Source: Asterias rubens
Taxonomy: Eukaryota > Echinodermata > Asteroidea > Forcipulatida > Asteriidae
Assembly: GCF_902459465.1 (NCBI RefSeq)
Contig: NC_047063.1
Coordinates: forward strand, 8,927,343 to 8,991,342
Direction: 5' to 3'
DNA: 64,000 nt
The first letter of the stretch is position 1. The number at the start of each line of letters is the position of its first letter. The translations under genes and the position numbers were made by a program. Shown one piece after another: positions 55,426 through 64,000 of the stretch. The notes beneath the pieces were generated by a model that was given only the letters and a program-made list of their open reading frames with translations, made no database searches and was not told where the DNA came from.

Positions 55426-58400
55426 GTAAGTATTTCAAGTTTCAACTCATTCCAATTTCATGTTCATTTCTACACAACACAATCACACCAGGGGCATGAC
55501 AGTTTTTTGAGGGAGGGCCCAGCACAAAAAACTTGCTAAGCACAGAATAGTATATCCTTGCCTGCTTAGCAGACACACGTGTTACAGCCCAAATAACGTT
55601 ACTAATTATTTTAGTAAGTTTTTCATGTTGTGGTTCAATCAATCAATCAATCAATCAATAAAACATTGGTTGTTGCCACACTCAAATTTGCTAAATTTAA
55701 TTATAATTTAATATCCTCCTCTTACCACTACCAGTTTTCACGGTATTACAGTATGCCCTTTTCTTCGAATTGTGAAAAAAATATTGATGTCAAATATCAA
55801 CCAATGCCCTAATTATCTTCATTTGTTAACATGAAGTATGCAAACATATATTAAATCATGATGGACATTGAAATGTTCAGGAAAAGTTTCCGTATGGCGC
55901 AACCACTTTTTCATTCGAAATAAAATAATATAGTATCTAATTTACCTGATTGATATATAGACCTTATGCACATGACGTCATTTCAGTACAGCGCCCCCGC
56001 ATTGAGGTAAAAAGGAGGTTGTTCATTGGCCAATCTATGTGCGTTTCGATTGTTTCGTCACCGTTTGACCTCAAAGATGGTGGCTGGTTGACGTCAATGC
56101 ATAAGGTCTATCCCTTTGTGTAAAAATGAGTGAAAAAGTGGTGGCGCCATACGGAAAGTTATTCAATGTTCACACCACACACCGATCTTCGATGACTTCA
56201 ACTGGCCCCATTTGTGTTCTTTGAGACTCTGTGTATGACTCTATATTCAGCAGTTTTCTTCATTTTATTCAAAATATTTTTTTATTAAATTTTAAAAATT
56301 ACCATGGTAACTTGCAAAAAATAAAATAAAATTATAAAAAGTGTGAATAATTACTGGCTTTCAAATCTGATTTTTATTTCTTTATTTTATTATTTTATTA
56401 TTGATATTTATAATAAAGCGTATAAATAAACAGTGATAATTGAATCAAAAAGCTGTTGGTTTAAATTTTAATATTAATAATAATATTGATATGAGGGTTA
56501 AAAAATAAAAATCTAAAAAAATAATAGAAAATGATATAAGGCACATGGCTTCTTTTAAGCCTCTGGGTGTATTTTTTTCCCAGAATGCTCAGCAAAATAT
56601 TCAGTCATATGATTTTATCATCATGAATTGTGAATTGAAATAGTGTTTGATGAAACTTTTTTGGTGGGCAAATATTTTTATATGGCCTCAACATTATGAA
56701 ATATTTTTGTATCTTGTAGAAATGCCTAAAATACCAAACTTTTTGCATTTACAAGTGCAGAGAGAGGTAAAAGATATGCCACGATTTTAGGGACACCTCG
56801 AAAACAGGACCTCGTGCGATAAAACAAAGGAATTTGTCAAGCATTCTGTCATTATTGTCACGCAGTATTTTCTGCTTTCAACTTTATTAATGTACTACCA
56901 TGACTACTAAAAAATGTATAGGTAATTATATACCTCATGTATAGAATCCTCTTATCCGATTGGTTAAAAATGGAGTCATGAAAATAGCTATACCCCTTTT
57001 TCTACCAAGATGACGTCATTTCTATGCCCGGGGCATCTATAGTCAATTGACTATGCCCGCTCTGAAAATAACACAACTATGATGTGTAACACAACTATGA
57101 TGTAGCGTTCCGTGTACCGACGTGCGACCTTTCTTCGCAGACAACCTTTCACCGTATAGTCAGAGTATTGTTGATTTGCTTAACATAATAATAATCGGGG
57201 CACAGTTAAATTTATAGGCCCTCGGTGATGTCAAAACCATGACTATGACCGAAGCGAAGCTGAGGGCATGGCCAATGCTCATAGCAGTCAATATTTCCAT
57301 ACTATTAACAACAAAGGGTCGTTTTGTGTCAAATCACCCCAAAAAAGAGCTTCTGTACGTGTTTTTTTATGATTATAATGCATTATTCTGATTACTTTAA
57401 ACCTTGTTTTTGACAATTAACTAATTAGTTACTAAATCATGTTTTTATACAGTGAGTTTCCAGGGAGTGGGAACTTGTTCACATTTGCACAGTTTTTACT
57501 CATCTCCGTTGAAGGCTTCATCTTTACAACACAATTTGGCACAAAGGCACCTGTTATCCCCATAAAGTGAGTATTAGTTATGTTTCTTGTCTTTTATCGG
57601 TGATTGCCTAACATCACAAGCCCACAGACGCCGGCTTTATGGTGAGGGCTGTGGACCCAAATCAACTGTCACCAGAGGCACGTTGCCACCTACTCCTGGG
57701 GCTTAATTACAGTCTGTAAGGATGTAGGCATTGGGTATAATCCACTAGGAGCTTGGCTGGTACAGCAGAATGCACATCATTTTAGCCTGGGCGACTAGTG
57801 TGACTAGTGTCCCAGGTGTGACTATTGATTGCTTAGTCGAGTCGCAACAACCATTCAACTACATTCAGTTGATCGTGCCACAATGACTACTACAAAAATA
57901 GTCGCAACTACTACAAAAATAGTCGCGGCTACCTGTTTTATGAACCTATTGTGTCGCTCACGATTATCCACGAAAACATAATTTACTCTATGTAACACGA
58001 TCAAACATCAGTGACACATTTGTTCAACCCTTTCGGTGTGATATTTACTATTGGACCTGCGGCAAACATGCCGTTAGAAAGAAGTTGACAATTTTGTGAG
58101 CCTTTTAACAAACAATTTGTTCTTCTACTTCAACAGAAATTATTTTGTACTAGTGTTCTTCTTCTTCACAACAAGTATTGTAAACAACTATGCTCTCAAC
58201 TTCCATATACCACTACCTCTTCATATGATATTCAGAAGTGTAAGTAACAATTCTCGTTAATGTTTGCTGTTTAAAGCGCTGGGGTCGATTTCACAATGAG
58301 TTAGGGTCCTAGGGGATATTAAAAACGATCAACTCGTCCTAACTCGAGATAAGACGAATCCAAACTCTTTGTGAAACGGACCCCTGGACACCTTTGGTAA

Positions 58401-61400
58401 ATGTCAAAAACCAGTCTTTTCACTTGGTGTATCTCCACATAAAACAACAAACCTGTTAAAATTTAAGCTCAATTGGTCGTCGAAGTTCAAGATAATAATG
58501 AAAGAACATATGTTTTTGTCACACAAAGTAGTGTGCTCTCAGATACTTAATTTCAAGACCTCAAAATCTAATTCTGAGGTCTCAAAATCAAATTCGTGGA
58601 AAATTACTTTTTTCTTGAATACTGCGTTACTTCAGAGGAAGCCGTTTCTCACAATGTTTTATGCTACCAACAGCTCCCCATTACTCGTTACCAAGTAAAT
58701 GTTTATAAATGCTAACAATTATTTTGAGTAATACTAATAGTGCCCACTGCCTTTAAGCAGCTCTATGAAATTGGGCCCAGGTTTTACCATAAACTTGGGT
58801 GTAATACCAGGCTTTACCATAACTTGGGTGTGATCCCTGGCTGTGCCATAAAGGACCACGCCTTTGGCTTAGACCCGCGGCCTTGACCCTGTCAACAAAA
58901 TTTGTATTCCCTTATTAAAATGATGTAAAAAGTTGCCCTGTGAATATATATTTATTTGCCGCTTGCATATTGATGCAGATGACCACCAGGGTCCAATTTC
59001 AAAAAGCTGGTTAGCAGAAAATACTGCTCAACAAGTTTTTTGCTAAGCAATTTGTTAATTAATATTTTCTGCTCAATAGCTTTATGAAATAGGATCCTGG
59101 TTGTCATCTGCAACCAAATGCACTGCAAAGTAAAAACAAAAATTAGTTGGGCGAAGTAACTCTATTGGCTGGTAACCTGTTTTTTTGCTAGGCAAGATAT
59201 TCCTGTGCTTAGCAAGTTTTTGTTCTTAGAGGCTTCTTGAAATTGGACCCAGACCTTAACGTGCAGTTTGAGTCCCAAGGAGGCTAACCATGAGCAGACC
59301 ATGACAAATGACCATCTTCAGAGCTCGAAATTAACACTGGACCACAGGCCAGAAGCCAGTGATTTTAGCGTCGAGCCAGTAAACTTATGACCGGTTATGT
59401 CCAACGATCTTGTGTTTTTGAATTATAACACCTCCTGTATATTTATTTTAAACTGAGTGAGATATATTGAGATACAAGAGAGGTTTTGCAAGCGTGCGGA
59501 TACAGATACAGATACTGATATAATGATCGTATCCGTTCACGTCAGTTGCGTGTTGGATTTTGTTTTGCAAACTGTAGGTATGTTTCACTTGAGTGCGCTC
59601 ACATTCATCATGGGTGTTTTTCCAACAAGCATGACCTATACAGACCCAGTGTTTTATACACTGCATTTTCTCATCGTTTTGCTTGCAAATGACTAACAAC
59701 TTTCCATCTATGTCAAGCACGATACCAGTGAAAGCAATTCCGTGGGAAAATGTTTTTGATCTGGGACAAAAATAAAATTTAAAGTCTTAAAAACAGTTTC
59801 CGTTTTTCTACGACATGTACAGTATGAGCTCCCGTATCCTATGCTAACGTGTATGCAAAATACGATAGTCGCGGATATATGGGTCACGTGAACACACAAA
59901 GTGATAACGTATCGATATCTGTATCCATACACTTCAAAACCTCTCTATTGTTGAGTTGAGAAAGTGCGATCTTAGTGCATGTGGCTAAAACAGCTCAAAT
60001 GTGAAACTACCCTGATAGTGGTCTTCTCATTTTGATTCCGGTCTTATAACAAATTCTCTTGTCCAGTAAAAGTGTTTGAGCTGCAAGCTCTGCAGTCTTG
60101 TGGAATTGTTGTTCCCCCTAAATTCAGGCCCTGATCTTGGTTTCTTTTTTTCTCACCAGGGGTCTCTAGTGGCGAATATGGCCCTTGGAATCATCCTTCT
60201 TCAGAAGAAGTAAGTACAGCATTTCAGCAAATATATTTTTAGTCTATATTTATTATTACTTTACCACATACATATTCATGACCAAGAGTTCGAGTTCTTA
60301 CTGGTCCTTTCGTCATCACGTGCCAAGTGCTAATTTTGATATTTACCAAGCGCGCACGCGAGTAATCACGCACATGGTTTATACCCATGATAATTAGAAT
60401 AGTGCCACTTCAATATTAGTCGATATTAGTATTATACACATATTGACTGGCAATGAGGTAACTAGTATACGTCTATTCCCACGAGGGACTTTGAGTGACC
60501 AGAAGAGGGCCCTATTTCCTGAGGCTGAAGGCAGTATTTTCAAAGACTAGTGCCCGCTCGGGTACTAGTTCCCGCAAATCCTATATGGATAATTATTCGG
60601 CGCTTCAAAGTGCTGTTTCTGAAACAAATGGTTTCGGCACTGTTGTCCAAACGTCTACAAAAAGTTGTCTATATTTTTTAGAAGTGTGGGGTGGACTTGT
60701 TATCCTTGCCCGTTTTGTGTTTATTTTAAACTTGACAAAGATAAAAGACAAAGATAAAGGAGTGAGTAGTATATCAAACACGGAATGCAACTTTGCTCAC
60801 GCATTTTTGGGCAGCATAGTATATAATCACCCGGTGAAATCTGGCTCTTGCATTTTCACTCGGTTTCCCCAAATAAAATGTTATAGTTCAGGATTGTTTG
60901 TGGATAATGCTGCTGGTAGGATAATATCCTACCAGCATCATATACAAATATTGTGTAGAGGAAACAATCTATGGGTATGTTCAGACAGCGTACAAAGTTA
61001 GACCATGGTTAGACCGGAACTGGTTGAAAGAAACAGAACACTTTTAGTGATTGTCAAAGACCAGTCTTCTCACTCGGTGTATCTCAACATTTGCATAAAA
61101 TAACAAACCTGTGAAAATTGTTACTGCCTTGTCACACGAAGTTGTGTGCTTTCAGCATTCAGATGCTTGATTTCGCAACCTCAAAATCTAACTCTGAGGT
61201 CTCAAAACCAAATTCGTGGAAAACAACTTCTTTCTCGTAAACTACGCTAATTCAGAGGGAGCTGTTTTTCACAATGTTTTATTTTATCCAAAAATCATTT
61301 ACAAATTTACCCAGTCAGTTTCCCTTGTGGTTTATATTGATATCTGAAACAAAAAGTCGCATCCCCTTAAGGTGATCCCCTAGCTGCCGCTTCCCAGGTT

Positions 61401-63598
61401 GTATCGTAATTTGGGTGTGATCCCTGGCTACACGGCAGTTAACGGTTGTATGGCTTCTGACTGGCACCCCCGAACAAAGATATTGACAAAATAGGGACAC
61501 CGCCAATATAGGGCTAGATAGCTCAGTTGGTAGAGCGCCGGCACGTTAACCCGGGGTCGTTGGTTCGAATCCCACTCTAGTCAATTCTTTGTTCAACCCC
61601 AAAAATCATATTACAAATTTACCCAGTCAGTTTCCCTTGTGGTTTATATTGATAATGTTTTATTCTATTAACAGCGATAATTACTCGTTACCAAGTAAGG
61701 TTTTATGCTAATAATTATTTTGAGTAATTATCAATATTTATCACTGCCTTTAACTTTCGAGGTGGTTGTAAAAAGTTGTTCCCCTTGCGTTCAGACAGCA
61801 CTGAGTTAAACCCGATACAGTTTTTCTTTGGTTTTAAGAGGTCAAAGCAAACACGACCCCATTACTCTAAAATCCGGTTTATTGTCCAGTTCATCGGTCA
61901 CCGTGTGTTTACAAAAGTCAACGAGTCGTCTTTTGTGAGATAAACTGGAAACTTGGTGTGGTCTTTTTTTATTCTGGCCACACACAGTGTTGAAAGACAA
62001 ACCCGAAGCGGTCTAAAGATAAACCGCCTCACTGGACGGTCTATCTTTTGTGGGTTGAATTCGATTCGGTCTAACTTTAGTACCAGACACACAGAGTTGA
62101 ACTCGATCTGGTTGAACCATGAGTTAAAGGGTATACTTTATATGTACTTTTTCCTAACAAAAAAACACAATGTCCACAGATTTACATTAAACTTTCACAC
62201 TTTGAAGATTATGATAGTAGAAAGGTTTCCTTGAAATTTTACTTAGGCCTACTGAGGTGCTGTAGTTTTTGAGAAATGAGTAAATGTAATAATTTTCCTC
62301 TCAGTTTTAGCATGTAAAAACGTATTAACCAGTTATGCTATGGTTTTGGTATAAAATCATAACTAGTTCAGGGGATTTTACATGCTAAAATCATTTTAGT
62401 CTCATGAGACCAAAATGATTTTGTGACTTGTTTTACTAATTTCTCAAAAACTACACAACCTTATTTAGTAATATTCGAAGGGAAGCTTTCCACTATCATT
62501 ATCTTCAAACCCTGTAAGTTTAATGTAAATCTGTGGACATTTTGAAAAAGTACCCGCATCCTTTAAACCGACTTTAGTACTGTGTCTGAACGACCTCTTT
62601 ATTTGTTCTTTATTTGTTGATCAGTTCAGTAACACTACACCACTAAGTACCAGTATGTCTACCGACTGAAGCCTGGTTCATACTTCCTGCAAATGCAAAT
62701 GTGATAACGAATTTTGTCGCCAAAACCATTGCAACAAATAATTTGAGACAGTTGACTTGGGAAAACATTTATGAAGTATGAACCGTGCTTTATGTTTTAT
62801 GTCTCTTTTGATAGTTGCTCTGATCACAGAGGTGCGCCTTTAAATTGTAAATTATATTCCAGGCACCAGCATGATAAACTTCTGGTTTTAAAATAGAATT
62901 CCAAGTTGATGGTTTTTTTTCCCCGTTCAATGCAAGAGTGTGCATTTGATATATTATTTTTCCGAAGTGGGCTTGTTTTTGCTGTTAATTTAAAGACACT
63001 GGACACTATTGGTAATTGTCAAAGACCAGTCTTCTCACTTGGTATATCTCAACATATGCACACAATAACAAACCTTTAAAAATTTGGTCATCGAAGTGGC
63101 GAGATAACAATGAAAGTAAAAATACCCTTGTCACACTAAGTTGTGTGCTTTCAGATGCTTGATTTCGAGACCTCAAAATTCTAAATCTGAGGTCCCGAAA
63201 TCAAATTCGTGGAAAAATACTTCTTTCTCAAAAACTACTTCACGTCAGAGGGAGCCGTTTCTCACAATGTTTTATACTATCAACCTCTCCCCATTACTCG
63301 TTACCAAGTAAGGGTTTTTGCTAATTTAGTAATAATTTTGAGTAATTACCAACAGTGTCCACTGCCTTTAATAGTGTTGAAGAATAAGCGTACAGAACAC
63401 AGACATGTCCACACAGTTTTGAAGGGAAACAGATGAGATCATGCTTTTTGTAAGTTAACCTTGCCATTTGTTTACACACTGAAGTGATAATTACAAATAT
63501 CTATTTTGTTTTTTAGATATGAAGTTCATAAGTACATTTCAGTTTTTATGATCACCATCGGAATATTTATCTGTACGCTCATGTCTGCTCAGTCAGTG
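55349..63598 (+). CDS. SLC35B4: SLC35B4, UDP-xylose/UDP-GlcNAc transporter, 5' half
   Basis: Nucleotide-sugar antiporter of the Golgi/ER membrane that imports UDP-xylose and UDP-N-acetylglucosamine for glycan synthesis. Five in-phase exons give 142 residues: MIAVIATILVFVGCCSNVIF, FTFAQFLLISVEGFIF, VNNYALNFHIPLPLHMIFRS, GSLVANMALGIILLQKKYE and IGIFICTLMSAQSV. GCCSNVIFLEL, FTFAQFL, NNYALN and PLHMIFRSGSL are the same blocks as in the human protein (about 331 residues). The chosen start places GCCSNV 12 residues in, as in human. The frame is also open upstream to an ATG at 55205, which has no family support. Later exons lie past the window. Introns hold M1, M6, S3 and S4 elements. Confidence 0.95.
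55883..56159. repeat. M11 element with a nested M10 element
   Basis: Outer ends TTTCCGTATGGCGC and GCGCCATACGGAAA. Inside, 55957-56111 has ends ATAGACCTTATGCA and TGCATAAGGTCTAT with GACGTCA next to each. Confidence 0.85.
56160..57452. other. SLC35B4 intron 1, unassigned
   Basis: AT-rich to about 56540. 57067-57104 holds two tandem copies of AACACAACTATGATGT. No exon or known repeat family seen. Confidence 0.5.
57453..57566 (+). CDS. SLC35B4: SLC35B4 exon 2
   Basis: Acceptor ATACAG; SEFPGSGNLFTFAQFLLISV then EGFIFTTQFG, KAPVIPIK. Donor AAA|GTGAGT, phase 2. Confidence 0.96.
57600..57790. repeat. S3-like SINE body
   Basis: GTTGCCACCTACTCCTGGGG and GTCTGTAAGGATGTAGGC, related to 27885-28110 and the S3 copy at 30305. 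Confidence 0.5.
58137..58239 (+). CDS. SLC35B4: SLC35B4 exon 3
   Basis: Acceptor CAACAG; NYFVLVFFFFTTSIVNNYAL then NFHIPLPLHMIFRS. Donor AGT|GTAAGT, phase 0. Confidence 0.96.
58382..58756. repeat. M1 element, reversed
   Basis: CTGGACACCTTTGGTAAATG start and GCCCACTGCCTTTAA end, with CAGAGGAAGCCGTTTCTCAC inside. Confidence 0.85.
58783..59255. repeat. S4 fragment and a MITE
   Basis: 58783-58900 repeats ACTTGGGTGTGATCCCTGGC as in S4. 58985-59255 has inverted ends GGTCCAATTTCAA and TTGAAATTGGACC. Confidence 0.6.
59470..59950. repeat. inverted-repeat element, about 480 bp
   Basis: GAGAGGTTTTGCAAG and GATACAGATACAGATAC at the left; GATATCTGTATCCATACAC and CAAAACCTCTC at the right. Confidence 0.75.
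60160..60209 (+). CDS. SLC35B4: SLC35B4 exon 4
   Basis: Acceptor TCACCAG; GSLVANMALGIILLQK. Donor GAA|GTAAGT, phase 2. A 50-base exon. Confidence 0.94.
60210..61029. other. SLC35B4 intron 4, unassigned part
   Basis: An open frame at 60495-61001 has no recognisable domain and no acceptor/donor arrangement. A hairpin lies at 60912-60945 (GCTGGTAGGATA with TATCCTACCAGC). Confidence 0.5.
61030..61753. repeat. M1 element split by an S4 SINE with direct repeats
   Basis: M1 runs from about 61030 to 61285 and from about 61653 to 61753. Between is an S4 with GGGCTAGATAGCTCAGTTGG and GGTTCGAATCCC at 61511-61582. A segment of about 50 bp beginning near AATTTACCCAGTCAG and ending TTTATATTGATA occurs at both 61290-61341 and 61601-61652. 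Confidence 0.82.
62110..62575. repeat. inverted-repeat element related to M3
   Basis: ATGTCCACAGATTTACATT at the left and ATGTAAATCTGTGGACAT at the right are inverted. The centre pairs CATGCTAAAATCATTTTAG with TCATGAGACCAAAATGATTT partly. Confidence 0.8.
62668..62791. repeat. M6 element
   Basis: GAAGCCTGGTTCATACTTCC left end and GAAGTATGAACCGTGCTT right end. Confidence 0.82.
62988..63371. repeat. M1 element, full-length, reversed
   Basis: TTTAAAGACACTGGACACTA and GTGTCCACTGCCTTTAA. One of the best-preserved copies. Confidence 0.9.
63517..63598 (+). CDS. SLC35B4: SLC35B4 exon 5
   Basis: Acceptor TTTTAG; YEVHKYISVFMITIGIFICT then LMSAQSV. Donor GTG|GTAAGT, phase 0. Confidence 0.95.
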
Positions 63599-63611
63599 GT
63601 AAGTCAGGAGT

Positions 63612-63796
63612 TAAGCCCGGTTCATACCCGCTGAATGCAAATGCGAAGCCATTTTTGACGCCACAAATGCGCAACAAATAATCCGCATCAGTTGACTTAA
63701 GTGCTAAACTCCTGCAAAACTTTTGCTGCAAAAAATTGCAAGGTGGCGTCAAAATGTTATCGCATTCACATTCGCAGGAAGTACAAACCAGGCTTT
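63612..63796. repeat. M6 element
   Basis: AAGCCCGGTTCATACCCG left end and AAACCAGGCTTTA right end. It begins 14 bases after SLC35B4 exon 5. Confidence 0.82.
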
Positions 63797-63921
63797 AGTT
63801 TAGTCATGAGGCAATAAGAGTGTGGGAGCCGGTCTTTAATGTCTGGTAATGACCGAGTAGGTGGCTGTTGTTAATGGACCGAGCCAAAGGTGAGGTTCAT
63901 TAACATCTAACGGCCACCAAC

Positions 63922-64000
63922 CAGGGTCCAATTTCATGGCTCTACTTACCCCCGCGTTCTGCGCTCACGATCACCATTCTCCGCTTACATGCAAGCGTCG
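63922..64000. repeat. M4 element cut by the window end
   Basis: GGTCCAATTTCATGGCTCTA, then CTTACATGCAAGCG, as in other M4 copies. Confidence 0.7.

Noticed and set aside
60495..61001. 168-codon open frame in SLC35B4 intron 4
   Set aside because: No recognisable domain, no exon-like boundaries, and a hairpin repeat runs through its 3' part.
61511..61582. tRNA gene (Asn- or Lys-like)
   Set aside because: A and B boxes and an acceptor-like stem are present, but the anticodon arm does not close properly and position 33 is not T. It is the head of a dispersed SINE.

Overview
This is an animal nuclear DNA window. It is AT-rich and intron-rich, has canonical GT/AG splicing, and more than half of it is dispersed repeats. 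The gene set (an IRAK/Pelle-type kinase, mitochondrial dihydrolipoyl dehydrogenase, a C-terminal-motor kinesin and SLC35B4) and the very high density of short inverted-repeat elements and tRNA-derived SINEs suggest a marine deuterostome, probably an echinoderm. A sea star is my best guess; this is inference from memory of such repeats, not proof.

Layout: (1) 1-3491, + strand: four internal exons of an IRAK1-like kinase. (2) 4928-24206, - strand: ten exons of DLD, complete at the 5' end and lacking about the last 75 residues. IRAK and DLD converge on a 100-base run of N (4141-4240), and both lose their 3' ends there, so the gap probably hides real coding sequence. (3) 28894-52565, - strand: a complete 15-exon, 883-residue kinesin-14 with a C-terminal motor, an N-terminal myristoylation-like sequence and an N-terminal region I do not recognise. 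(4) 55349-63598, + strand: the first five coding exons of the nucleotide-sugar transporter SLC35B4, divergent from the kinesin and continuing past the window. All exon joins below were checked by reading phase, and every model stays in frame.

Repeats. My own labels: M1 (about 290-415 bp, termini near GGCAGTGGACACTATTGG, at least 16 copies), M2 (GCCATTGGACAC termini), M3 (AAGGAAC termini), M4 (GGGCCCAATTTCATGGCTC termini), M5 (GGTTTGCGGTAACACCATG termini), M6 (AAGCCCGGTTCATAC termini), M7, M8 and M9 (single elements), M10 (ATAGACC termini) and M11 (CCGTATGGCGC termini). These are non-autonomous inverted-repeat elements (MITEs). S1-S4 and S6-S8 are SINE-like elements, several with a tRNA-like A-box/B-box head. 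R1 is a dispersed fragment. Four LINE remnants and several tandem arrays are also present. Many repeats sit in introns within tens of bases of splice sites, and several nested insertions can be read with their target duplications.

The four genes do not form a pathway: innate immune signalling, mitochondrial 2-oxoacid dehydrogenase E3, minus-end microtubule transport and Golgi UDP-sugar import. The least explained item is the kinesin, whose N-terminus combines a glycine-2 myristoylation-like motif, an internal duplicated tryptophan motif (W-x3-P-x2-W) and a possible UBA-like helix pair.
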